NCBI GenBank assembly: GCA_963920575.1
Contig: OY986968.1
Span: 28,053,904 to 28,117,903 of the forward strand
Source: Narthecium ossifragum
Lineage: Eukaryota > Streptophyta > Magnoliopsida > Dioscoreales > Nartheciaceae
Reading direction: 5' to 3'
Length of the DNA: 64,000 bases
A model generated the notes under the pieces. That model saw only the letters and a program-made list of their open reading frames with translations, was not told the DNA's origin and made no database searches. Positions 46,623 to 57,774 of this stretch are shown in pieces. Every line of letters begins with the position of its first letter. Position 1 is the stretch's first letter. A program made the position numbers and the translations under genes.

Positions 46623-47470
46623 AAAAGGAGAGGGGGGGAGAAACAGAGGACCTCAACCTCCCCCCCGTCGTCGCCGGGGAGTCTCCTGAAGGATTCCTTG
46701 GCCCTGGACCTCAGGCTCATCGCCCCCTCCGTCGTGGCCGCCGCCTCCGACTACCAGAGCATGTGGGGCTCGAGAAGGTGAAGTCAGCGCTGGAGCGTGC
46801 GGGGCGCGCGGGCGTCGGAGGGTGTTCGGGAGAGAAAGATGGCGACGTTGGAGGGTCGGCCAACGTTGGAGAGGAGGAGGTGATCGTGCTGCCGCCGAGC
46901 GTTGAGCGAACGAGCAGCCTCGACGTTCGCTGCTCGCTCGCCCCGTCCTCCCTCGACGGGGGACGTCGCCCCGTCCGCCGTCAATCCTCATGTGGGGCGC
47001 TCTCCCAGGCCTGCGACGCCACCGCGTTGAGCTCCGATTGATGGAAGGCGTGGAGTCTATCTGTGGGGATCCGATCCGGCGTAGCACCAGCTCCAGGACC
47101 TCAACCTCCTGAAGGATTCCTTGGCTCAGAGGTGACTGCCTCGAGCTCGGAGGAGCTCGGAGGCTCCGAGCTCGATGCCTCCCACCCGTCCCCCCCTTCC
47201 GGCCCTTCCTCTCCCGGCGGGGCGTGGGGGTCGTTGTAGGCGGGGCGGGGACGCCGGGCGAGGTGCCGGAGGAAGAGGGAGGAGAGAGAAACAGAGGGGG
47301 GAGAGAAAGGGAGAGGGGAGAAACAGAGCTTCCGGGAGGAGAGAAAGGAGAGGGGAGAAAAAACAGAGGAGAGAGAGAGGGGGGAGGGTGGGTGGGAGAG
47401 AAAGAGAGTCCGAAGAGAGGAGGGGGGGGGGGGAGAGAGAGAGAGTCAATTTGAATTCCTTGCATTGTAA
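46623..47470 (+). other. GC-rich gene-like sequence in the loop of the inverted repeat (possible captured exon)
   Basis: Near 46678-46780 one frame reads SLLKDSLALDLRLIAPSVVA, then AASDYQSMWGSR, followed by AG then GTGAAG, like an exon end. A similar piece (GACCTCAACCTCCTGAAGGA) recurs at 47096-47115, as if the same exon start were present twice. The base composition is exon-like and unlike the AT-rich arms. I do not recognise the parent gene. The part after 47275 is GA-rich simple sequence. Confidence 0.45.
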
Positions 47471-47869
47471 TGAATCATAAGTCAGTATTCCTTAGTTATT
47501 TGTAAGAAATCCTTGTAAATTTAAAGTATTCATTAGTTATTTGAAATCTCAATGTGAGGAATCCTTGTAAATTTGAAGTTGCAAAGCCAAGTAATGTAAT
47601 GGCTATTAATTGGTGTGGGCCCCAAGCTCCACTAAAGTTAGCCTTGGTGTACGAGACCAATCCCAACTCTTGTCAGGCTGATCCAATTAGCTGGAAAAAA
47701 AAACAAGAGTTATTTTAAGGAATTCCTTACTTATGTGAGGAATTCCTTAGTTATGTGAGGAATTCCTTAGTTATGTAAGGAATTCCTCACATAACTAAGG
47801 AATTCATTGGTCTTACTTAGCCATTTCCTTAGATATTCTATGGAATCCATCCATTCACTCCATCGACTA

Positions 47870-48290
47870 TTCCCCCCTCTCTCTCCAGCCGATCTCTCTC
47901 TCCTCTCTCCTTTCCCACTCTCTCTCTCCCTCCCTCTCTCTCAAGCCGATCTCTCTCCACCCATCTTTCTCTCTCCTCTGGCCTCTCTCTCCACCGATCT
48001 TTCTCTCTCCTCCACACACACACTCTCCATCCATCTTTCTCTCTCCTCCACACACTTTCTCTCTCCTCCCATCTTTCTCTCTCCTCCACACACACTCTCT
48101 CATCCACACACTTTCTCTCTCCTTCGGCCTCTCTCTCTCTCCTCCACACACACTCTCTCATCCACACACACTCTCTCCACCCATCTTTCTCTCTCCTCCA
48201 TTTTTCTCTCTCCTCCGGTCTCTCTCTCCACCGATCTTTCTCTCTCCTCCACACACACTCTCTCCACCCATCTTTCTCTCTCCTCATCAC
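47870..48290. repeat. CT-rich minisatellite (right arm)
   Basis: Reverse complement of the GA-rich array at 45600-46080, built from CCATCTTTCTCTCTCCTCC and CACACACTCTCTC pieces. Confidence 0.9.
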
Positions 48291-48810
48291 ATAACTAAGG
48301 AGGAATCACATAACTAAGGAATTCCTTACTTAGGCTATGAATTCCTCAGATAAGTAAAAGTAATGAGAGAGGCAGGTGGAGAGAGGGAACCTCGACACTC
48401 TTTTTTGTTCTACAGGTGAATAACATCTCCTAAATAATAACTAATAACTAAATATTCCTAACTAATAACCAAGGATTCCTTGAAATTGACAAGAATTTCT
48501 CACATATGCAAGAATAAAATTGACACATGGCATTAAGAAATTCCTTACATAAGTAAGGAATTTTCTCATTTCTCTCTCTCATACTTGTATCAGGTGGCAT
48601 TAAATGATGAGAGAGAGTTGACAAGGGGTAATTTGGTCTCGAATTTATGGGTTTGGCCTGTTTTGAAAAGAAACACAATGACGTGGCCAGGGGTATTTTG
48701 GTCTCAACTTTGTTGATTCGGCATGCTATGTAAAGAAACACGAAAGTGTCTCTCGATTGACAAATCGAAAGACAAGTGGATTTAAAAAAAAAATTTCTCG
48801 AGAGAGAAAG

Positions 48811-50480
48811 GAAAAAAAAAACATTTTTATCCAGGTTCTGTTCTGTTGATCCGGTTTGGTTCACCGTCCGATCAACCGGAAATTCGGAGGAGACGTTCAC
48901 GAAGGGAGGAGCTACAATCTGAACGGTGGTGATCAGATTTTGTCTCGGGAACTGAAATTTAAGACCATGAAGAGTAACTTTGGTTTGATATTTTCTCTTT
49001 TATTTATTATGTTTGTCAAGATTGATATTATATTAAAGAAATAATCATTGTAACCTCTGGTTGTGATTAAAGAAGATCGTAGTGTATTTATTATTGAGTT
49101 GATAGTGGAGATTGACTGGACTAAGTCCCATTATTGAGTTGATAGTGGAGATTTTGACCGGATTAGGTGAAGTGGTTTTTTCCTTCCTCACACCTAGGAA
49201 GTCTTTCCACGTTAAGTTCCTTACGACTTGTTTTTGTTGACTTTGTCATATTATTTCTAATGTACGGGAGGCTACTCAGTTGCTTTCGAGAGAGAAGAAT
49301 TTTATCCTGCTGTTGTTGACGTCTCTTCCTTCAGTGGCCATACGTCGGACTGAATACAGTACAAGAAAGCGAATATGCCACGACGGCCATGCGCGCTGCG
49401 TTGAAGAAAACTCCTGTGCTCCTTTACAGCCGTGTGCTTCTCATCAACTCCTGAGGCACATACGTCACTGCTGAGCGCTGTTCGACAGCGAAGCCAGAGG
49501 CACATACATCAACAACGTTTTCACTATTTTTCCATCCCCATGACGCGGAAAGATGCTGCCATGCATGCAGCAAAGGTCTACAGACGGGAATAGACTACAT
49601 GATGGCTAGGTTTCACTCCAAGAGGCTTTCAAGACGTGCTAACTCTTGTAGACTTCGTAGCTTATAGACACTGGTCTTATTGTAACTGGCACTTTGGGTT
49701 TGTCCAAAATCACCCATCTTCTTATGGATGCGCACAGAATCGGGCTGTTTCCAATTAACTAAGGGAGTCAAACATTTGATAGGACTATCCAAAGAGAGAA
49801 AGAAACAGAGAGGATGCTCTGTTCTGGCCCCCAACGCGTTCCGGCTGGAGCTCACCGCTATGCTGCATCCTTCTCGGCAGAAAAGTTAGTCAAAACTCAC
49901 AAGTATCACTCCCCTGCCAACTTACATTTTGGACATCCAACAACACCGTCACGGCCGTATCTTCGTCTTTTGCTTGCCTAAAAAAAGTCGACTTTTGCCT
50001 TAATGTTGTCTATTTTGTTACGGACTACGCGGAGACGGTGTCCAGTAGTAGGAATCGACGGTCGTTGATCAGATCGGACGGTTTAAAAGGGTCTATAGAA
50101 TGCGTTTCCGTGTGTAAAATCTAACACCGGAGACTCCTGTAATCCTATTTATGGTCGTCACCTTCGTCTCATCGCGTCCTTCTCGGGAAGTAGGCGAGGC
50201 GCGCCGCGTGCATGCTATAGAGCGGCCGAAGCGAGGCTGCGGCGCCGTTCCAATAAACCAGTCAGCGCGGCCTGTCTTTGTAGCTTCGAAGCGCGCTTCG
50301 CGTCGTCGTGCTCCGTTTCCCGAGAGACGTCCGCTTCTTCCCCTCGGTACATATAGACGCTCGCTGGGTGGCATTCACCGCCGGTTGCCGGAGCCATTAC
50401 GCGTCGGCGCGATAACGCCGCCTATCGATACAAGTTATCGTGCTAGGGGTTTCTAGTTTTGGACAGGGAAGCGCGCGTCT
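48811..50480. other. Region upstream of the BOR gene, with possible Ty1/copia LTR remnant
   Basis: At 48990-49270 the sequence includes GTGATTAAAGAAGATCG, a duplicated GAGTTGATAGTGGAGATT (about 49098 and 49137), GGTGAAGTGGTTTTTTCC and GGAAGTCTTTCCACGTTAA, which resembles the 3' part of many plant copia LTRs. No second LTR, primer site or pol gene is visible, so at most a solo or decayed LTR. The rest, to 50480, has no supported gene and contains the BOR promoter. Confidence 0.35.
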
Positions 50481-50538
50481 CTGTGCTCCTCTCTGGTCAA
50501 GACTCCTTCTTGAATCTTGATTAGTAACGGAAGTCGAG

Positions 50539-50822
50539 GTATTCTCTAATGATATTTGTGGTTTATTTGTATCGTGTTCGAATTAAATCGATGTTTGATT
50601 TCCATTTGCATTGCTTAGTTGTTTGGACGATGTTCTTGTTGGACTCATCGGAGTACTTGTATTTAGTGGGGAAAAAACTTGTTTTTTTTCTGGGTTTTGA
50701 AGATGATTTTGGAACTTTTTCTCATAGTTTATGATTGGAGGCAATCTATAATCCCCTGTTTTTCTAGGTAACCATAGTAGGTAAGGTCTTTTTTTATGAC
50801 ATTATTGAGGCTTTTTATTCAG
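50539..50822 (+). other. 5' UTR intron of the BOR gene
   Basis: Donor GAAGTCGAG then GTATTC (50539) and acceptor TTATTCAG (ending 50822) remove a T-rich intron; the ATG follows three bases into the next exon. Confidence 0.55.
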
Positions 50823-50825
50823 GGT

Positions 50826-53800
50826 ATGGATCAAATAAGAGCTCCATTCAGGGGAGTTATCGGGGATGTCAAAGGAAGAGCAGCGTGTTATAAGCAAGAT
50901 TGGATTGGTGGGCTTCGATCAGGCATCGGGTATGTTTAGTGGGTTATTGTTATCCTGTTTATGCAAGAATCTATTGTTTGGTGGCTTTATTGATTATAAT
51001 AGCTTCGGTTTTACTAAATGACAGGATATTGGCACCAACTACATATATCTTTTTTGCTTCTGCTCTTCCTGTTATTGCCTTTGGAGAACAACTTAGAAAC
51101 GAAACAGGTGCAAACTAACACCTACTCCTCAACCTGTTCGGTTTAACTGCTTAATTGTATCTCTAAGCTTTAATGGCTTCTACTACTTTGTCAAAATAAC
51201 CGCGAGGTAATAGACTTGATTCTAGCTTATTTGGAAGAGTCGTGATTTTTGTACATGAGCCCGAGCATGGAATCGGTAGTGAAATACCGATTGGTTGATT
51301 AGTTCATCGGTAGAGGACATGTGCATTACACATGTCACGTGGCCATGCACACAAAACTTTATTCTATTTGGAATGCTACCTTTTAAATGACGAAGTGATT
51401 TTTCATTCTATTTTGTTGTAGATGGAACACTGAGCACAGTGGAAACCTTAGCATCAACTGCTATATGTGGTATAATACATTCAATACTTGGTGGTCAGCC
51501 CATGTTGATAGTAGGAGTTGCAGAGCCTACTGTGATAATGTACACTTATTTGTACAATTTTGCCAAAGGGCGTGCGGATCTTGGAAGACATCTTTATTTG
51601 GCTTGGACTGGATGGTAATCCAAATTTCCTTTGGTGTTTGCATGGCACTGTTCTATACTTCTTTTTGTTATGCTCACTGTTAAACTGTTTGTTTGGACAC
51701 TTACAGGGTTTGTATCTGGACTGCTTGTATGCTGTTTTTTCTTGCAATATTCAATGTTTCATCAATCATTAGTAGATTTACAAGGATTGCTGGAGAACTT
51801 TTTGGGATGTTGATCACCGTTCTTTTCATCCAAGAAACTATCAAGGTGCAGCTTTTATCTGAGAATAATCAGTAGAGAGAAGAGATTACTTGCCCATCTT
51901 GCCATTGGGCAGAAATAATCTTTAGCGTGTCCTCTGTTCACTTTTGCAGGGAATGGTAAGTGAATTTAACGTACCGAAAGGTGAAGATCGGAGTATACCA
52001 CCATACCAATTCCAGTGGCTATACACAAATGGATTGTTGGGGATCATTTTCTCCACTGGTTTCTTGTATACAGCATTGAAGAGCAGAAGGGCAAGGGCTT
52101 GGCGTTATGGCACAGGTTTTACACTAGCCAGGATTTTCTTAATTTCCATTCATATTGTAGACTTATGTATGCGTCTCTCCTCACTGATGAATGCAGGTTG
52201 GCTTAGAAGCTTCATCGCAGACTATGGAGTCCCATTGATGGTCGTAGTGTGGACAGCATTGTCATGTTCAGTCCCAAACAAAGTTCCTCATGGAGTTCCA
52301 AGGAGGCTATTTAGTCCACTTCTTTGGGATCCACAATCATCACAGCACTGGACTGTTGCAAAGGTAAAAGGTTCTACCTGAACTCCCTCATAGCTCGTTT
52401 TCTAGAGATATGGATTTCCAGGTTGGAACTTTTCATTTAACCATTCTGCAGCTTTTGATTAATCTGTGGAATTAATCTTGGCTTCAGAACAATAGATTGA
52501 TCACATTTTTATAGGCATATAAATAAAAGATACAAAACAGTAGATTCACCTGGTGCTTGTGACAATGGGGCCAAATGTAGACGTAGCTATAGCAAAAAAT
52601 AGCATTATGCTCATTGGGATTCCCTTGTGAATGAGTTTGATCTGCTAATTATGAGCTTTGCTCATTTTCTTAATCCATTGCTTGCATGCTTTTGCTCTTT
52701 TACATATATGGCTCTCATGCTTTATATCATTATAAATACTAGCTACTGAGATCACTTCATAAATGTATTGCAGGATCTCCTGTCGGTCCCTCCACTGTAC
52801 ATATTGGCAGCCCTTATTCCGGCCGTCATGGTTGCAGGATTATACTTTTTTGACCATAGCGTTGCTTCACAGTTGGCACAGCAAAATGAATTCAATTTGA
52901 AAAACCCTTCTGCTTACCATTATGACATTCTTGTTCTTGGATTTATGGTATGTTTCTTTATGTTGTGTTTGTGTATCTTCATTTAGTATTGGAGCAGAAG
53001 GGTACAATTCTAATGTACCCTATGCATGCTATGATCTTAGGTTTTGATCTGTGGCTTGCTTGGTATACCCCCTTCCAATGGTGTTCTTCCACAGTCACCA
53101 ATGCATACCAAGAGCCTTGCAGTTCTCAAGAGGCAGGTGTGTTGACACATTATCCTGACAAGGTTGCTGCATTGGTGGTCCTTGCGAAGTTTTAGTTTCT
53201 GAATTTGTTCCTCTCATTTTCAGTTGCTCCGCAAGAAGATGGTTCGGAGTGCCAAAGAGAGCATAAAACAGCAAGCTAGCAACCAAGAGATCTATGGCAA
53301 AATGCAAGAAGTTTTCATTGAAATGGATGAAAGCTACAATGTAAGTCATAATGCCCAGTTCAAGTGAAAGTTCCTTTCTGTACCTAATAAAAGCAAGAGG
53401 ACGTCCCGCCCTAACATCATCTGCCAAAAGTCTTCAAATAATACAGTTGTCAGGCCCTATTTCTTCACCTGTTATAGAGATATGTCAGTGGCTAACTTTG
53501 GTACATCATTACACCTCGCGCTATTCTTCAAATAATGCAGTTGCCAGGGCCTATTCCTTCCACCCTATGAAGATATCTTCAGGAACTAACTTTGTCATAT
53601 CATTACACCTCATACCATTCTTTTTCAAAATGCAATTGCTACTATACGGTCTGCTTATGAATACCAAGTTATTGTCAAGAACATTTCATGATTGTTTTCA
53701 CGTAGTGTCAGTTTTTATGTTGAAAAAGATACTTATCCTATTCTAGGAAAATCCTGTTGTGGCTCACATGGAACAGCCATCCGTCGATAGAAGAGGGATC

Positions 53801-55792
53801 TGTTTCAGCTTATTTCATGACATTTAAATTGCTGATGAATGCAATAAGACAAGCTTTTCCCTTCTGGCTTATACTCGAGTTGTAGATAATCAATTGATAT
53901 TGAAAACATTTTTTGCAGACTAACTCAGTGGATCAAGAGCTGAAGAATTTGAAGGATGCAGTCATGAGCAATGAAGACTGTTTAGGAGATCCGAAAGGTC
54001 CATTTGATCCTGAAAAGCACATAGAAGCCCACTTGCCTGTTCGGGTGAACGAGCAACGAGTGAGCAATTTGTTCCAGTCTCTTCTGGTAGGTGCTTGTCT
54101 TGGAGCTATGCCCATCATCAAGAAGATACCGACATCAGTTCTATGGGGGTATTTTGCTTACATGGCCATAGACAGTCTTCCTGGGAACCAGTTCTGGGAA
54201 AGGCTATTGCTTCTCTTCGTCACTCCTGGACGCCGTTACAAGTATGTTCTTACTATATATTCATCATCAGCCATGAACAAAATTTCCAACTTAATATCAC
54301 TTACAACAATTTTTGCAGAGTTTTTTCTCTGATACTTACTGCGAGTGTTGAAACTCAATGAACAATGCGACATTGGAGTGAAGTTGATTGTTATTTTAAA
54401 CCATCTCTGCCCAAATCCATAGGATCTTGCAACCGTCCATCGAACCCATCTCTGAATCTTTCTGAAACTGTTGCATTGGAGCTACTGAAAAGTAAAGTTG
54501 AAAACAAAAGCCCTAAGTGTTCCAATATGAATTTTAACAGTATTCCTTTGAAGGTTAAGTCAAATTCAACAGCATTGTGACATTCACAAATTCAGGCAGC
54601 AGTAGAGTTGTGCCATTTTCTAATTATCTTAACTTTTCTTGTTTTTGTAGGTAACATATCTTTGTAAGAAATTGAGCCCTAACTAGGGGGTCTGACAACG
54701 CTAACTAATCAAATTTAATTATCTGAAATGCTACAGCTCTTTCTATATATATTCATATATGTGCTAAAAAACCTCGTAGTGCACTGTTCTGATATTCTAT
54801 GACTGTCTTGGCAGGGTTTTGGAAGGCGCCCATGCTTCCTTTGTCGAAACAGTGCCCTTTGGGCCAATTGCTGCTTTTACACTCTTCCAATTTGCTTATC
54901 TCCTGCTTTGCTTTGGGGTGACATGGATACCAATAGCAGGAATTCTCTTCCCATTGCTATTCTTTGTCTTGATTGGCATCAGACAGCACATCCTACCCAA
55001 ATTCTTTCAACAGAGTCACTTATCGGAGCTTGACGCTGCTGAGTATGAAGAAATTGTTGCTACCCCTCGTGATCACATTGTCTCCTTCACGGTAGGATGT
55101 TAACAATTCTACATAATTTCTATGGCTTACTGGCTGGATTTTCTGGTTATTAACATTGCCATCACTAGTAGTTGCTGTGGTATATGATGAATAAGGTAAA
55201 GTTCTTCATTAGGGGCTGTAAGAAAGTGAAAGCTATTACCAGCTCTTGTGGTTTAGTTAAAATGCAATATTGGCTAAGTCGTTATTCTTCACTTCTTTTC
55301 ATTGTCGGGTATGTAATATGACATTATTAGCTGTGTATAGGAGCTGGTATCCTCGCCATCAGGCAGAAATGACGGCACTGTTGAAGTGTGTGATGCTGAA
55401 ATATTGGATGAGCTCACAACCAGCAGAGGAGAGCTCAAGCATAGGAATGTAAGCTTCAATGAGGAAAGAGGCCTTCAGGTATGAAAGTTTTTTCCTTATG
55501 CTATTGCCAATGATTGCAGAACTTATTTTGAAAGCTTGGAAAGGTTTAGAGGTTGCAATTGATAAATACTGGACATTGTGCTTGTCTATTGTTACGGTTT
55601 CTTTCTTTCTTTCTCTCTTATGCTTTTCTCTTTTTCAATTGCCATTCTTGCGAATGTATTGCACAATGTTGCCTTCTGTTGTCTTATTTTCTACGGAGGC
55701 TCCACGAAACCATTTGTCCATATTAAATTGAAGACAATCCTTTACTCTGTTGATTGTAGGTTCATCCGCAGCAGAGCCCAGGAAATGAGTAA
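50826..55792 (+). CDS. BOR: Boron (borate) transporter, BOR / SLC4 family
   Basis: Thirteen coding exons join in frame to 669 residues: 50826-50929, 51025-51107, 51422-51614, 51707-51845, 51950-52115, 52197-52363, 52774-52947, 53041-53136, 53224-53340, 53919-54241, 54815-55091, 55341-55478, 55760-55792. BOR proteins are plasma-membrane borate exporters used for xylem loading or for tolerance of excess boron. Hallmarks are [52 protein letters not shown] and [20 protein letters not shown], with many hydrophobic membrane segments and a hydrophilic C-terminal tail ending [10 protein letters not shown]. All introns are GT-AG. Which BOR clade it belongs to cannot be decided by eye. A 94-bp duplication lies in the intron after exon 9. 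Confidence 0.95.
53431..53622. repeat. 94-bp tandem duplication in a BOR intron
   Basis: Two diverged direct copies start TCTTCAAATAATRCAGTTG at 53431 and 53525 and end with CATCATTACACCTC / CATATCATTACACCTC. Confidence 0.8.
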
Positions 55793-56760
55793 ATATGAAG
55801 AGAAAGAGATGCTCGTAAGTTTAAATCATGAGAACATGACAGCTCCATCATTTTCAGATTGTGGGCAGCTCTTTTTCTCATGGAATGCATTCAAGGACCA
55901 ATTCATTCCTCAAACCTAAGTGATGACGATCTAAGTGTAGTTCTCCTGAGCTTTCTTCTTTTTCTTTTGTCACAACTAATTCTCTAAACTTGCCTTGTGG
56001 GAAAGAACTGTTGTTTTGATGTCTGTTATTTCCCAAAAACGATATTAGAAACAATAGGAGTACCTCATTAGACTATAAATATGACAGAACGTTATACAAA
56101 TGTGAATTGTGTCGCTGAATAGTCATTATTTTATTATATCTATCCCCGATGGATGATCAGATTGGTTGTTTTGAGAAATGCTGTCGCTCGTTTCAGTGGC
56201 CGAGCCATGGCGGCTGCCGGCTGGTATATGGCACTCAGAAAATAGGCAAAGCTTTCGGCATGAGAACATACAGCTTTGGCTCAGTGGTGTTTCTTTATAT
56301 TCCGAGGTCTGCTGACTATTTGGCGGACTCTGTTGTAAAATGATGCCGTTGCCTTCGACCCTATTGTGGTGGACCGGTGGTCTCATGAGGATGGACGTGA
56401 TGCTTTGGATTGTTAGGGACTTAGGGTGATGTGATACTATCCTTCGGGCTGAACTAATAATAATAAAAACATACGGCTTTGGCTTGCAGCTCAGAACAAG
56501 CATTCTAACCCGGTTTTCTAACTTATAAAAGATCAGGTGTTTCAAATTTAGGAATCCCTGAGGTAAAAAAAGATGGATTCGAAGGCTGCATCACAACCAT
56601 GCACGTAACACACGAAGCATTAAAAAACGCACATTCCTTTATTCCAAGACATAAAAATTAAGAACAGGTCATATTTCTTGGATCCTCCTTTATTGAAACG
56701 TTTGGAAGATACATGCCACGCCACCATGGAGGTATATATAAGGATCATACTCCTCACTCC
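55793..56760. other. BOR 3' UTR and intergenic region (includes the short LINE tail)
   Basis: T-rich BOR 3' UTR up to roughly 56050-56140, then the LINE 3' fragment, then the probable 3' UTR of the IDA-like gene on the minus strand. No other gene seen. Confidence 0.5.
56265..56484 (+). mobile_element. Very short 5'-truncated LINE 3' end with 17-bp TSD
   Basis: The insert at 56282-56467 starts inside an RNase H C-terminus (VVFLYIPRSADYLADSVVK, stop near 56341-56343) and ends in TAATAATAATAAAAA. It is flanked by AACATACAGCTTTGGCT at 56265-56281 and AACATACGGCTTTGGCT at 56468-56484, differing by one base. This is the classic product of incomplete target-primed reverse transcription. Confidence 0.82.
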
Positions 56761-57051
56761 TCAGTGCTTCTCCGCCGTAGGCGGCGGGAACGAAGGCCCG
56801 GATGGAGGAATTGGCACGCCCTTAGGCAACTTGCCGAACCACCACCGTTGGACAGTGTTCTTCGAAAGTAGTAGCGACGCTGGCACAACAGTACCCTTCG
56901 ACAGCGCGCCGCCTTGATGCATGAGTCCCTGCGCTGCGCTAGCCGACTGGAGCGGCCTTGCAGAGGCCACCAAGGCGCAGAGCAGCATCACTGCTGCGAG
57001 GGCCAGCAGTAGAGCTTGGCTTCGGCGGGGAAGGCTCCAACTCATGGCCAT
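56761..57051 (-). CDS. IDA-like (IDL) secreted signalling peptide precursor, atypical C-terminus
   Basis: This intronless 96-residue precursor has a strong signal peptide (ALLLALAAVMLLCALVASA, cleavage near residue 31), a variable middle and a C-terminal FGKLPKGVPIPPSGPS at 72-87. That matches the extended PIP motif of the IDA/IDL family, whose processed peptides bind HAESA-type receptor kinases to control organ abscission, lateral root emergence or stress responses. Known family members usually continue with K/R-R-H-N after PS; this one continues FPPPTAEKH. The start is the first ATG (57051) in the open frame. A TATATAAG element on the minus strand lies about 30 nt upstream, which would leave almost no 5' UTR, so it may not be the functional TATA box. 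Confidence 0.82.
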   Translation of the reverse strand: MAMSWSLPRRSQALLLALAAVMLLCALVASARPLQSASAAQGLMHQGGALSKGTVVPASLLLSKNTVQRWWFGKLPKGVPIPPSGPSFPPPTAEKH

Positions 57052-57774
57052 ATTCTTCAAAGCAGAGTCTTGCTGCTCTTATATATCTTTCTCTCTTTTA
57101 AGCATACGGCTTCTTATAGATACCCCGGGCATTGTCTTTTGTCAATCGTGGCAATCACGAAAGGATTCTTTCTTTTAATCGATGCGCGTAATTATGGAAG
57201 CATATCTTCCTCTAATCTCTGTATTTATCACCATATCTTTCTTTCATTTGTAAGTTTGGAAGATGCTAAATTTGTATTTATCACCATATTTTCCTTTTGA
57301 CACTTGTTCTATAGGATTTTAAGGCTCAATTAGTTGAACACACTCAAAGGCAAAATGAGACAATTATTCTCCTCACTCTACATATGACACTATTCTGGAA
57401 AATATAAATGTCACTTTCCAACGGAGAAAATAGCATTCCATTTCAAACCTTGATGGGAAACTAATCTGAGAACGTTTACATGGCTTTATCATACTCTTTA
57501 AATCTACCAGCTTTGCATCTGACTAATGGTGGAGCTTGCAGTCTCACCATTGACAGGTTTTGCCGAAAAATTACATGGCGCATATAGGCTGGTCAGATTT
57601 GGATTTACTTACAGTAATATTGTTACCTCAATTTCATGGTACATCGAAGACTTCTTTTAGCAAGCAATACTGGAATATAATACAGCTTCTCTGCTAAATT
57701 ACTATCCAAAATTTGGATAAGCACTTCAGGAGACACAAGAACACTCTTCTTTTAAATGTTCATCAGTTATCATT
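57052..57774. other. Upstream region of the IDA-like gene and 3' flank of the AKT1-like gene
   Basis: AT-rich sequence with the presumed promoter of the minus-strand IDA-like gene in its left part and the 3' UTR of the AKT1-like gene in its right part. No further gene is seen. Confidence 0.5.

Larger units (their letters stand above)
43945..48810. repeat. 4.9-kb inverted repeat (left arm 43945-46422, right arm 47513-48810)
   Basis: The left arm read forward matches the right arm read in reverse over at least 1.2 kb: the outer ends share CACTTGTCTTTCGATTTGTC, then GGAATCCTTGGTTATTAGTT, then the GA-rich block, then a segment with GCTAATTGGATCAGCCTGAC and TTACTTGGCTTTGCAACTTC. The left arm is interrupted by a 1237-bp insert (44267-45503) and a short deletion near 44085. 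The arms contain repeated AAGGAATTCCTTA-type palindromes. The loop (46423-47512) holds a gap and GC-rich sequence. It may be a foldback-type element or a long-TIR transposon; no target duplication was identified. Confidence 0.88.

Noticed and set aside
49613..49855. 80-codon minus-strand frame
   Set aside because: No recognisable motif; retrotransposon origin suspected but not supportable by eye.
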